Assembly: GCF_033807715.1 (NCBI RefSeq)
Contig: NC_084596.1
Location: 29,896,879-29,960,878, forward strand
Direction: 5' to 3'
Origin: Cololabis saira
Lineage: Eukaryota > Chordata > Actinopteri > Beloniformes > Belonidae
Length of the DNA: 64,000 bases
Shown: in pieces, positions 51,515 through 63,910 of the stretch
Position numbering within the stretch: position 1 is the stretch's first letter
Layout of the letters: each line of letters begins with the position of its first letter
Program-made: the position numbers and the translations under genes
Notes under the pieces: generated by a model
What the model was told of the DNA's origin: nothing
Database searches by the model: none
The model's input: only the letters and a program-made list of their open reading frames with translations

Positions 51515-53264
51515 ACGGAAATCCAATAAAAAGAGATTAAACTGATCACTTTAACCTGTTTGAAAGGGAGCTGGCAGGTCATCTGGATTGTCCTGTTATC
51601 TGACCTGCCTTCCCCTGACCAATCAACATCAGTAAACAAGCATCATTATCTCAGAAAACTGTGATTTCAGAAATTCTTGCAAGATACAGTGTAATGCCAC
51701 TGGACCTGCCGTAGGTCACAGGATTGTCACCTGGAAGGTAGTGGTAGTTACTGGACATGACTGTAGTTCTGTCTTAATTGTAATCAATGCCACGGGATAT
51801 TAAAAAGTCTACCACTAAAAATAGAAAGGGTTAAACTGCTTAACACAACTTGAAGTTACTTTGGAGACATGTTTATTATGATGATAATAGGCTCTGTTTT
51901 CTCCCATTCCTACTATCAGTAATTAAAGTAAGATAAAGTAAAAGTCATTATGGATTCCTGCTATAGTAGAGTTGGACCTTTGTGGGTGAAAAGCTGAAAA
52001 GAAAAAGGAAGAGCAGTCGGAGACTATTAACAAACTGAACTATTTATGCTTTTGAATTTCTTACATATTGATGCATAAAGAAATAGAGACACCGCAGTGA
52101 TCCCAGCAAACCTGTGAGCTCTACAAATCTTGAATCAAATCTCAGTGATGGTTAGTTTAAAGCCAGAGAAAGTCTTAGCATTTTGTCCTTAACAAACCCT
52201 ATATGAATGTGATATTCCCTCGTTCATCTAAAAATGAATTTTTGTAATGGAGTCAGATCGCTTTCACCTTTTATTTTGCCGAAACAGAATTGAATTGAGT
52301 CTGAGTGGGAAACTGTACATGCTGCTGAGCTTTGGCCGGTTGATAAAGCGTCCCGTGAGAGCCCTGTCACTCCAGCCAGCGTCGCCACTTTCACTTATTC
52401 CTACGAACCTTCTCCTTTCTGTCACTCACCCACAAATCCACACAACAGCCTCTTTCTGCTCCCCTTATCACATCAGCTGACGGGGTCACCGGGTTACTAC
52501 CATACTGGGCATGCTCAGTCATTCACAATATTGATCTTGATTTTCTTTTTTCTCTTTCTGATTTGGACAGTTTGTGTGTGAGGCGGAAAATGAAACGGGG
52601 GGGTCAAGATGGAGAGCAATAGATATAACTCTGCCCTGGTGATAGAACAGGGAGCCTTTGCCTCTGTCCTCTTTCTCTGGTGTTGGCTGGATGGAAGCCC
52701 CACATCCCGCTGTCCCTTTCTGGCTGCCATTCAGCCACATCGATCTGACTCGGGGCCCCGAGGGAGACCGGGGCCTCGGAGACACACGGCCTCTTTTGTG
52801 GAGGGGATCCACCAGTTTAGACTGACAGCCGACAGCGCTGATAAAAATACATCCCCCGTCTTCCCGTATTGTCCAGTGCAGACATGCTGTTCGAGAAGTG
52901 TAACCTTTAGAAAGCTGGCTGGGTTTTTAACCGTTACGATGACGACCGTAATCATTAGAAACTGGAATATTGCCCAAAGAGTCACACCCTTTGGCATTCT
53001 CTCATCTCTACAACTAATCTCACTGTATTATTTCCTGCTGTGATAAAGAAGTCACTTTCCTGTGCTCTAATAATTTAGAAATGTCACTATACTCCAGTGA
53101 GGTTCATAGGCCAATTACTGTCATGTTTCCCTTGTGTGTCTGCTCTGCAGTCCTTTTGTACATGACTTTGTCTTTAAATCATAGCCTCTAAATTATTTAG
53201 GAGAGTTCTTTAACTAAGGTGTGAAATGGCTCATAGGATGTCCACCATGTTTCACCCTGCGTGA

Positions 53265-53564
<300 letters not shown>

Positions 53565-53988
53565 TGAGCCTCGAGGAGAGCTGGACGAGCATTTTAAATG
53601 TTTAAATGAGCAAGTGGGTGGAACAGTTGACCCCTTTGTTAACCTTACCAGATGTGCTGGGTTGCTGAATCTGCATGCATAAGACACTCGGTACCACAGT
53701 GGAACGTCATGATTTTCGTTCACCACACTGTTGCCAACCAAGTGACTCACTAAATCTTTTTTCTTTTTTTTCTTTTTTTTCTTTTAACTCAGAGGTACCA
53801 GCAATAACAGGCCAGAAGCCTATAAGCCAGTTTTCTCATCATCGTATGAAGCTTTTTTGGGTCCGGCTATCAGTGATTCACTAAATGTAGTGACTGGAAC
53901 TCTTCGCAAACTTCTGTTGTGACTTTGCAGCCATTTGCCAATTATGTTAACGTCGCCGTTTATGCTCATAAGCAATTATCAATTATCT

Positions 53989-53991
<3 letters not shown>

Positions 53992-54024
<33 letters not shown>
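53992..54024. repeat. poly(T) run, 33 bases
   Basis: An uninterrupted T33 in the last agap3 intron, followed by further T-rich sequence to about 54,050. Confidence 0.9.
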
Positions 54025-54030
<6 letters not shown>

Positions 54031-54209
54031 TCTTTAAATTTTTTCTTTATAAAGACACGAACCATCACATTTTAACTGAGAAGCACTGTTTTGCCCTTCT
54101 TTTTGGTCTGGATATCTTTGTTGGATATTTTTTCTTCTTCAAATTATTTATAATTTTTGTCCCAGACCATTTAAAACACTAATTCACAATAAGGTTTCAG
54201 TGTTTGAAA

Positions 54210-55006
54210 TTTTCTGAAAAATTCCAGACTATAGAGCGCACCTGCATATATAGTATAGGCCGCACCTGCTCATTTTTAAAATAAAAAAGAAATTGTACAT
54301 AAATAAGCCGCACTTGTCTATAAGCCGCAGGGGTCCCTGTTGAAACACGAGATATTAATGCAGTAAGATTTTTTTTTAACTTTTGATTAAATGCCGTTAA
54401 CATCCACAACTACATACATACCGCTAATGCCTTTTTTCAGAACAGTGAAAAAACAGAACAGTTTAATAACTGCTTTTAACAGTAATAACGTTGGAGTTGA
54501 ACAGACTGAAGGATTACTTCGTTGTTACTTTTCTCTGCAAAAATAGAAGAACCTACCAGCAAAAGTCACTGATCACTATCATCCTCGTCCTCCTGTCCAC
54601 TAAAACCATTAAAGTCCTCTTCTTCAGTCACGGAATTAAAGAGTCTCAGAATGGCTTCGTGGCACTCCGTCTCTCTTTCCTCTGCGCTCTCAGTGTCACC
54701 GTCCCCCAGAGGCAAATCCGCCGGTGAGCTTGCGCTGGCCTCCTCATCACGCAGCAGTCCAGCGCGAGTGATCTGAGGAAGCGCTGGTAATCTGAAAAAG
54801 CGCGAGTTACCGTAGTTTGCCGAAACAGTTTCATTGGTCCACTGTGACCTGTAATTTCATTGGTCTGATATGACGAGGTTACCGGTAAATGTGTTGCCGG
54901 TGGGAAGCTAGCCTGTGAAAATCCATAAATTAGCCCTATCATTGTAAAAGCCGCAGTCTCAAAGTGTGTGAAAAAAAGTAGCGGCTTATTCGCCAGAATT
55001 TACGGT
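54210..55006 (-). mobile_element. deleted DNA transposon keeping the acidic end of a transposase ORF
   Basis: The right end GCGGCTTATTCGCCAGAATTTACGGTA mirrors the left end AAATTCCAGACTATAGAGCGC imperfectly, and subterminal AAGCCGCA words recur (54,305-54,330, 54,948). Between 54,580 and 54,800 the minus strand has an open frame with LPALPQITRAGLLRDEEAS, then EAILRLFNSVTEEEDFNGF and a final EDEDDSDQ stop. An acidic tail like this is characteristic of pogo/Tigger-type transposase C-termini, but the catalytic DDE part is missing. The class is tentative. Confidence 0.65.
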
Positions 55007-55246
55007 ACATCAGGTATGATCTGTGGCCTTGAAACATGTCAAATATAAATGAAAGCACCATACTGTATAGAAAAATGCACGTTTTGTACGTAAAAAAATG
55101 AAGAGAAAATTTAAGGATAATGTGTGATGCTTGACTTTTAGTAGAAAAAACTAATATCCTTTAGTTATTCAAAAGATTTCGCGTCTGCTGATTGTCATTT
55201 GCTGAAAATAAAGATGAAGATGAGGGAGATAATACAAGTGACTTAA

Positions 55247-55537
<291 letters not shown>

Positions 55538-57300
55538 AGGCGAGAAAGCAGCTGCAGGCGAAAACACAGGAACCTACCCGTGTCTCTTCCTCGTACTTCC
55601 TCCTCTGTTTCACACTGTGTAACCCAGAACCGGCGCCAATATCAGGAGTGATGGACCATGAGGCAATTTTCCACTGTGCTTCAAGTTTGAGATTCGGACG
55701 TTGTACATTGATGTTTTTTTTATATTGTTATTTCTATTCATTTTGTTTGTTAAATTTATTCTATATTGGTCTGAAATGATCATGATCAGCTTTAAGCATT
55801 TTGCTTTTTAAGCATCAACCAAACAAACGACTTTACTTTTGGCGTTCATAACTACCCTACGAAAAGCATTTCCTGAATGCTTGAACATTTCCTTTCCTGT
55901 CTTCCCCGTCTCCGATACAAACCAAGGATGTAATGAGCGTGAGTGAGAAACTTCCTTCAAACTTTCAAGCATATGCATCACAACAGAACTATAAGGAGTA
56001 GTTGTACAAGTGATAAAACACTGATGTGAAGAGAAACACAATCTCTCGTGATAAAAGTGCTTGTTAGATCTTTCATAATGATGCATGTCTTCATCCCAGC
56101 TATCGCGCTCTTGACATGCTATTCATATACAAAGGCAAAGCAATTATAGTTAAAGAGGCCAAATGATTTAGATACTTAATTCACAGGGAAATGGATTTGG
56201 ATCATCATAAAGGAGCTGATTGCAGAATTCCTTTTGGTTGAAAGTGAGTCATTTCCTTCGCCACCGCTGCCACGATCCTTCAGCGTCCGAGATTATACAG
56301 GAATTAAGCGGCGTAACGTTTCTGACCACTAGACAACAAGGCTTTGTGAGCGATACTCTTCAATCAGAATTCATTCAAACTCAAAAGGTTTGATTGAAAC
56401 TAAGAAATTCCCCCCATTATGATGTCTTCGTTGGAATCATTTTTCCGATTGACTGGATTGTGTTGATAATTGTTCGATACAGATTAACATGTTTGCAGAG
56501 CATAAGCATCCTGGAATAATCCCATTCACCTCCTGTGGCTGAAAGATGTGAAGCTGGTACTCGAAACATCATATCCTCTCTTGTTGCTGTGAAACATGTA
56601 TATGGTACCGTGTGTGTGTGCGTGTGTGAGAGAGAGAGAGAGTGTGTGCATTCATAAGGGTAGAATGCGTTCTTTTCTAATGTCTGTCAGTAACCATGTG
56701 TCGCAAACAGCGCTTGGGGCATTTCTGTTCATACAGGACACTGGAGAGAAGACACCCCGACAGTGAAGTTTTGGGAACATAATTGTGTTTTGATGTACAG
56801 ATATGTGTAAGAAGTTGTTTTTGTTCTTTTGCCTTATTCCTTATGAGAACAGTTTGAATTTATTAAGACTCTTAGAGTTGATATGTAACCACCCTGTCCT
56901 TTCCCTGAAAGCCATCCCATCCTGAGACCCTGTGAGTCTAAATAAGGGGAGTTAAGAAAATATGTTAATGTGACTGAAGCGACAGTAACATAAGGGATCA
57001 AATCAGCTAAGAGGTGCACAGAGGGAAGTATAATTAGTTTCTATAATACAAATACACAGTATTACACAGATATGATAAGCCAATTCCTTCATAAGATAAG
57101 AGAAAACATCAGGTAGCTTCCCTGAATGTTCAACAGCCATTTATAGGGTTTTAAAACATCATTTTATGGGTTTACAAAGGTTGAATATATATATGTTTAC
57201 AGAGCAAGATATTACTTGGTACCGGTTATTGCTTTACAGTATTCCCACTTCAGAACCTACCGAAAATGAATATGTGGACCCATATTCACATGGTTACATG

Positions 57301-57306
57301 AATAAA
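57301..57306 (+). terminator. agap3: possible proximal poly(A) signal for agap3
   Basis: A canonical AATAAA occurs 1.8 kb after the stop codon. No strong GT-rich downstream element follows, so use is uncertain. Confidence 0.3.
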
Positions 57307-58870
57307 TAGTTGGCATGTTGGTGTTACTATCCATCCCTTCTCAGCTTTAACATGAGTCTGTCTTCCAGGGATGGAAGGGAGCAGCAAAGAACAGCAAGCC
57401 TGGATTTTAGATCTAGCTCTGCTGAAATGTCATAGTCAAAGATGATTTTTTTTTCTTTTTTCCTTTTCAGAGATTGACAATACACAAGTATTGGCCCTTA
57501 AAAGTCTGTCCTCTATTTGTCTCCTTCTCTGGTGCATATGTCAGGAAAAAACTCCAGAGGACATGCAAGAGTCTAGTTAATTAAATGATTGCAGGGCTTT
57601 TCAAAAAATGCAAACTGTGCACAAAAGTAACTTTGAATCAGGCTCTATTTGTTCTCTTTGTGCATGCATTACCTTTGGGGCACCTTCCAATGTACGCACA
57701 ATGTAGACACAAAGATGAAAAAACACTAACTTCTGCAGAAATTAAAGCAAGTTCAATATCACCAGTAATGAGGAAAAACTGGGAACAGGAATGAACACTC
57801 TCTTAACAGACCTGTGATTGGTCAGGATCTCCTCTCACATGGTAGACTTTCCAAAGCTTGAAAAATGGAGTAAATGAAGTTCAGAATTCATGTCGACTCT
57901 TAGATCACCTTCCTACCATATGCAGAAGCTTTTATTGACTTTTTTTTGCCAAATCTTTCTAAAATCATGCTGCTTAGCCCAGCCTTACATTTTCACCAGG
58001 TGACCGATGATGCTCATATCTGTTTTTGTTTAAAGAAATGCAGATTGGGTGCAGTAGGACTAGTTTTGGATTTTAAAAACCTGGATCTAAGTTTGTCTGC
58101 TCCAGGGATGCCAGTGGGTAAATTTCCAAACTTCCTAGAGAATCTTGCTCTTTTTGGTTAAGAGTTATGAACCTCCTGACTTAACTGTCGACACATAGGT
58201 GAATGAGTGTGCCTCCCAAAATGTTGGCTGGTTCTTTCAAGACCTCAAAATAGAAAAAACAGTCACAAATTCAACAATATTATTATTTTTAACCTCGTAC
58301 TGTACTGTGATACTGGCCTTATTTCTGATCATTACTTGACCAACTTATTTCACTGAGTACATTTCATTGTCCAGTGGGATGACAGAGGAGTTCAATGTGT
58401 ACAGTGGTTATCTGATTCTGTATTTACATACTTTAGATGTTAGGAAGAGAGAAAAAAAAACACTAGAAACCTGCCTGTTTTACCCCCAAACCCAATATGA
58501 AGTGTAAATATTAGCTTAAGGCTTTTATCTGAAGACAAGCTCCTCTTAGAGAAACGAACTGAACTGGTTTTGGTCCTCTTGACCAAGAACCACATTTTGA
58601 TATGTTGTTTATGTTTCTCTTTTGGCATATTTTAAAGGTACTTCTGTTTGGTCTCTACATTAACCGACCATCTTTGGTACTCGTGTAAAATGATGTACAT
58701 TTGACATATTTATAATGCAGTATGTAAATATCTTTTTTGTTTGTTTTTTGTTTGTTTGTTTTTGTTCATTTTCCTATTGTATTTCCTTTTACGTTCAGAA
58801 CGTGAAACAAAGCAAAAGCTCAAGAGTAACATGTTGTATGCTTGGATGCTTGGCTGACTATTGACCTATT

Positions 58871-58888
58871 AATAAACACTCTAATAAA
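58871..58888 (+). terminator. agap3: paired distal poly(A) signals of agap3 with GT-rich downstream element
   Basis: AATAAA occurs at 58,871-58,876 and again at 58,883-58,888. About 45 bases later comes TGTGTGTGTGTGTTTGTGTT (58,934-58,953), a typical downstream element. Cleavage would fall near 58,900-58,925. Confidence 0.7.
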
Positions 58889-60012
58889 ACAATGTAGCCT
58901 TCCCTGGATTTGGGAAAACTGACACATTTGTCCTGTGTGTGTGTGTTTGTGTTCATTCATCTTCCATCGCGGCGCTGTCGCTCCTCAACCTGCTGAGGCC
59001 ACGGAGAAAAAAATGCTCAAGAATTTCAAATTAAAAGTCACCGGAGCAAGTAGAGCCATTCCACACGTCCTCCTTTTTACATGTTTTTTCATGGCACTTC
59101 TCATCTAATACGGCTCATTGCAGTCTGTGTTGAGGAAAGTAATGTAAACTCCTCACTTCCTGCCTGCAGGACCCCCAACAGCTGCTGAAAGAGGATTAAG
59201 ATAAAGAGTTGAGCTTAGTGTCAGGCACCACAACACTGGGGAAAACCAAAAGATCTCAGTGTTCAGAGGAGTCAAGCCCTCACTAATCCACTTCTTATTT
59301 CCTGCTAATCTTGTCTCAATATATCTTCATCCTTTTACTCTCTCTGTTGGCCAGCTTTGTTGACACATTATCACCTGGTTGCTCTTTAGTTTGGCCTCTT
59401 CCTGTCTCAGTTCAGGCTTAACGCCGAGGGGCCACGGAGTCACGCTTAAAAGCTCTGAAAACAAATGTCCTTAATCAACTTCCTCACTCGAGCCCATTGA
59501 AGATTTGATTTTCAGCATTTCTCTGTTATCTGTGCAGATAATATCAAATATCTCCACATAAATTGCAGTTTACAAACATTTAAATCAGAGCATGACTACT
59601 GGAGTTGTTTGGTGGTTGTAAATCAAATCAGATTAATCTCCGGTTTATTTTTAGCCGTGTTTGTGTGTCCCTCACAAATTCAATTCTGTTAAGTCTCCTT
59701 AGCTGTTAAATGCTTTATCGTGGTCACAAGCTTATTGCTGACAGTGTATTTGGAAACATCTTGTGACTTTAAGAGTTTGTATCCTGAGACCAAACCAAGA
59801 ACAGTTTAAAAGTTTAAACCAAATCAAGGTGAGAAAGGATTTGCAGGGAATTCAAATGTCTTGCCTACAGTATGTTAATCTTCTGTTTGCTTATTTCATA
59901 CTGAGAAATATCACAGGAAATAAAAATGATATTCAGAAAAAAATACTCTCTTAATTTATTACCATTCCACATTTCTTGACAGATCCACTTGTGTTTGTTG
60001 TGGTTAGACACA

Positions 60013-60064
60013 GGTGTGTGTGTGTGTGTGTGGGGGGGGGTGTGTGTGTGTGTGTGTGGGGGGG
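60013..60064. repeat. (GT)n with two G runs, duplicated unit
   Basis: Two consecutive copies of a (GT)n-plus-G-run unit sit side by side (GT run, G10, GT run, G8). The G runs could form quadruplexes on this strand. Confidence 0.85.
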
Positions 60065-60789
60065 TGACTGCTGTGTGTTTTGATATTTCATATGGGCCTG
60101 GTAAACGGTGTGGAGGGCTCTCTGCCGCCCACCTCTTCTCAGACAAATTGCCTGCAAGATTGCAGAGGTGGGTCTGAGGCTGATGGATGGATACGCAAAC
60201 ACCTGACGAGACCATATTTGCACACATTAAATCCATATTTCCATAACACCTCGAAGCTCCCTTAGCTCAGGCCACTTTGAGAGCGTGTTTAATAGAGAGT
60301 TAATGTGACTTAAATGTTGCATCATGGGAGGGGGGTTATCTTACATGTTTGTGGTTGACTGTTTTAATCAAAGCACGCTCCTGTTGCTTCCATGTTTTCT
60401 TTCATTCATTCGTCCCCTTTAACCTCTTTACCAGTAATCGTTTCCTCTCAGCTTGCTCAGTATCACCACCTCTCTTCCCCAGTGTCCCCACAGACGAGGG
60501 CGTGCATTTATCAATTTCAGCTCCATCAGCTGACCAGTACTCCCATGTTGCACTCTGCCCTCTTTGACTCCTCTGAAATCATATCTCCGTACCCATCTCC
60601 ACAGCATCTCACTAATCTGCAGATTTCGCTGCTGCTGCTGCTGCCCACTTTGCTGTTTTTCACACAACCATCTCCCTCCCCACCTTCCTTCTGTTTTATA
60701 TTAACACTCTGTTCCCATCACATTTTCCTGTTCTCCCTCGCTCATCCTCGCCCCTTCCCCGTTGGCTTTTGCCTGCATTTCTCTGTTAA

Positions 60790-61040
60790 TTTGCCTGAGA
60801 ATGCATTAGCTGTAATGAAGGCTGAGGGCCGAGGGAATCCTCCAGGGTTCCATTAATCATCCCCCCTCAGACAGGCAACCTTGATTACAAGTGGCAAGAA
60901 ATTCATTAGAGCCGGGCCTCTGACAACTCTTATCTCCGCCACTAGATCTGACTCATTAGGCAGCCAAATTAAAGCTATGATGGCCCTGATGAAACTCATC
61001 GCTTGTTTATCTTGTGCGATTTGATGCATCTGCCCATACA
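60790..61040. promoter_or_regulatory. strong candidate conserved non-coding block between agap3 and gbx1
   Basis: Words in order include TGCATTAGCTGTAATGAAGG, CCATTAATCATCC, CTTGATTACAAG, ATTCATTAGAGCC, ACTCATTAGGC, CAAATTAAAGC and CTTGTTTATCTTG. Many TAAT/ATTA cores, balanced composition and no repeat similarity in the gene-proximal intergenic region make it the best enhancer candidate for gbx1 here. Conservation is not shown. Confidence 0.35.
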
Positions 61041-62879
61041 TCACTGTAGCCACAACCGGCCGGACCCTCCCAACAAGTCAGGTCTCCAGTCGGCTCTGAG
61101 CTGCCTGCACACTCACACAGCCAGCCAGTAATTAGGTCCCTTGCTTTCCTCTCTCTTTTGCTGCAGGTGGGAATGAGAAAATAGTTACATGTCTTTGCTG
61201 CAAAGAACTTCTGATGTGTCAATTTCAACTAATGTAGCAGATTTGAAGGTTGCGTTTTAAACAACTCAACTCAAACGAGATTGATGCATTTATCATGGAA
61301 ATATTATGAATATAAAATAAGGTTCCCTGTGATCTAAACAGAGAAACTTAGAAATTAAGCAAGTTTCTACTTGCAGGAACTTTATAATGACAAGCAGCAT
61401 GAAGTTGGTGGCTCAGCTATGCCGGTACTCCTCATCATCACCTCCACAGTGCAGCTCATGGGGACTAAAATAGCACCGCCACTCTGGCACAATGTCGTGG
61501 AATTGACCGCCTATATTAGTCAGCTCTTGTACCATAATAAAACTTGCCACTGCTCCTTCACGCAATCATCATTCGTTCAATCCCCATCCAAGTGTCACAG
61601 TCTTGATCTATGAGGTGGATGTTGAAATAAACTTTACTACTCAAGGGTGCCCGGGTCACAGACGGCCTGTTTATGTGCCGAGGTCAAACCGAGACACAAT
61701 GTATTTGAAGATGTGCATCCGTTAGAGGCTTGAGGAGGATCACTCGTGTGGGAATGTAAGCGCTACACCGCCATACTTATTTTAGACATAGCTGGTTACT
61801 TTAATAAAATATTAACACTAATCAAATGTTTGAAGAATCTGGCCCCCATCATCACATTTCAGCGGAAGCTGCTGTAAAAGGTTAACCATTGCCTGAGGCC
61901 TGAGTCTTTTTTGGAAATGGGAAGAGCAATCACACTCTTTCCTTTGAGGTGAAGTGAGCAAATATGAGACTTTTCTGGAAACAGATCAGAGGAGCTGCGT
62001 AAAGGCAGATCCATGCATAAAAAACCAGCCAGAAAAACACCAAGCCTTCTTTTCTCCTTCCTGGTATAGGATGTGGTCAGATATTATTTTAGTTACAGGT
62101 TATTATCAAATTATTCTTGAACTGCACTTTTTCTTTTTTCCTTTCTTCAGTGGTCTGACTAATCCAGCTGTCACATTTTTCTGCTCATATTAGGTCTGTT
62201 GATATAAATTTTTAATGTGTTTCAGGAAATCTAATATTTGACCTACAACTGTAAATTCTTTATACAATCATACAAATGTTCTTTGAATTCTGGCATTTTT
62301 TTTGGAAATTTCAATATGTAAAAAGGTTTTATTATCTTTCAACAAGTAATACGATTAACATGCAAATTAAAATTAAAATCCCCAAAAATGTCCTGCATCA
62401 AAAACAAGGCATAATAATAATACAATATGCCATAGGAATGTTCTTCTTTTATAAGTATATGTAAATATGGTGTTGCCTGTTTATTACAGGGTACTAGATG
62501 TGCTAATGTGGACCCATTGGTCTACTTGAGACATCATGGCCTCCAACCAAGAAATCACTGATATTAACGCGAAAGTTATCTATCGTTTAGTCTGAAGAAA
62601 AAAGAAAGATATCAGATCAAAAAATATGCTCCCGGATTAAATGAAAATATTCAGGCATCAGTTAGGCCACCACATATTTGCCTGTGAGACCCAGAATGCT
62701 TAGAAACGTCCGAAATATTGTCATAATGGAAATTAGATACGAAAGGCACTGCATGATTGCGTTTTTATTTTTTGTTTAGAAAGTTCAAACTCTTTTTTGT
62801 AAATAACTTTCGAGCATTTTTTGTTATATCGTTGACACATCTAATGCATTATCTAATCAATAATGATTCAACCTGGATT

Positions 62880-63401
62880 CCAGCTTTCGTATAAAGCGAT
62901 TTATTAGGTCAGGTAAACTTTACAATTGTCCCTTATTTGCTCCTTATTTCCTTCACATCTTTTTCTTTTTTCACAAACGGCTCCCGCCTGCCAAACAAAA
63001 TGTCAAACGTTTTCAGTTACATGCAAACAAATTGTACGAAACACAAAACGAAAATCCAGAAATCCTTCAACAAATTAGGACATGCACATAAGCAACAGAA
63101 GATTTTTTTTTCTCCCCCACATATAAATACTTAGAAAATATTTACAGTCACATATCATAGTGCCCATTTGTACCCACTTTTACTCGTTCATATTTACATA
63201 TTTACAGAACAATAAATAAAAATGACAGTATTGGCAAATAATTGATCTGTTCTTGAGCAAATCTTCAGTTTCACCTTTGAGACAGAATAGCTGAATACTC
63301 CGTTTTGTGCTTCATGCGTTCAACAGGGAACAGGGAGTCAGTTTAAGTGTTTATATTAATAATATATATAGCTATATATTTATTTTTATTTTCACATGAG
63401 T
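62880..63401 (-). other. gbx1: candidate gbx1 3' UTR
   Basis: This is the AT-rich region after the gbx1 stop codon on the minus strand. It contains AU-rich words and ends near a TAATAAA signal at 62,900-62,905. A nearer AATAAA (63,379-63,384) lies only 18 bases past the stop and is unlikely to be the main site. Confidence 0.55.
62900..62905 (-). terminator. gbx1: candidate gbx1 poly(A) signal
   Basis: AATAAA on the minus strand (written TTTATT on the plus strand), about 500 bases after the gbx1 stop codon. Cleavage would be expected 15-25 bases further left. Confidence 0.5.
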
Positions 63402-63910
63402 TCATGGTCTGGTCCCCTGCTCTATTTGTTGGTGCTGACTCCTGACAGCGAACCTGTTGACGTGTACGGGGATGGGCACCACGATTTTGGGGTTTCTCAC
63501 CGGTTCTCCCGACCGGTTGTTGACGTTGCCAGCTTTGATCCGTTTCCACTTGGCCCTGCGGTTCTGAAACCAGATCTTCACCTGCACCTCGCTCAGCTTG
63601 AGCGCATGGGCGATCTGCGAGCGTTCAGTCAGAGAAAGGTACTTTTTACAGTGAAACTCCTTTTCAAGTTCCAGCAGCTGCTCGCTGGTAAAAGCTGTCC
63701 GTCTCCTGCGGCTCTTGCCCGCAGAGGCGCCGGCCGGCAGCGCGTCCTGCGAGCCGCTCTTTAGTTTGCCCTTCTGGGACAGGCAGTTGTTCCCGTCCGA
63801 GAAGCTCTCGTTCTCGCTGTCCGCGGAGCTGTCCTCCCGGTCACTGCAGGCCGTGTCCGCGGATTTTAGATCCAGCTTCTCGTCGTCTGAACTGTACAGT
63901 TTGGTCTCAC
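63402..63910 (-). CDS. gbx1: gbx1 exon 2, homeodomain and C-terminus
   Basis: The exon follows a TAAATTATAG-type acceptor on the minus strand (AG at 63,912-63,911) and ends in TGA at 63,404-63,402. It starts (G)[18 protein letters not shown] with an acidic, serine-rich stretch. The homeodomain is at about 63,713-63,534, from [20 protein letters not shown] to [16 protein letters not shown], with Q50 and N51 as in engrailed/Gbx-type DNA-binding helices (TAATTA recognition). The residues after it, [18 protein letters not shown] and [13 protein letters not shown], are Gbx1-type; Gbx2 has VKAGNANSKTGEP and HVSRFAIRSQ. Gbx proteins are transcription factors of the midbrain-hindbrain boundary and spinal cord. 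Exon 1 lies right of the window. Confidence 0.94.

Larger units (their letters stand above)
55538..58910 (+). other. agap3: candidate agap3 3' UTR, about 3.4 kb
   Basis: No exon, gene or clear transposon was seen between the agap3 stop and the paired poly(A) signals at 58,871-58,888. The sequence is AT-rich with pumilio-like TGTAAATA words (57,180-57,190 and 58,720-58,730) and a GA repeat at 56,628-56,642, the style of a long brain-expressed 3' UTR. A proximal AATAAA is at 57,301-57,306. The real length needs RNA data. Confidence 0.6.
58926..62879. other. intergenic region between convergent agap3 and gbx1
   Basis: About 4 kb without recognised genes. It contains a (GT)n/G-run repeat at 60,013-60,064, a C/T-rich stretch at 60,400-60,780, a strong candidate conserved block at 60,790-61,040 and AT-rich sequence from 62.1 to 62.9 kb. 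Long open frames such as 60,392-60,856 arise in the pyrimidine-rich stretch and carry no domain. Confidence 0.65.

Noticed and set aside
52609..53043. A 144-codon open frame shortly upstream of an agap3 exon.
   Set aside because: It overlaps another open frame on the opposite strand, has mixed low-complexity composition and no domain, and does not splice in frame.
60392..60856. A 154-codon open frame between agap3 and gbx1.
   Set aside because: It arises in C/T-rich sequence that lacks stop codons. Serine/proline/leucine bias reflects base composition.
63402..63910. Identity as gbx2 with agap1 as neighbour.
   Set aside because: Residues after the homeodomain ([20 protein letters not shown]) and several agap exons ([26 protein letters not shown]) fit Gbx1 and Agap3, not Gbx2 and Agap1.
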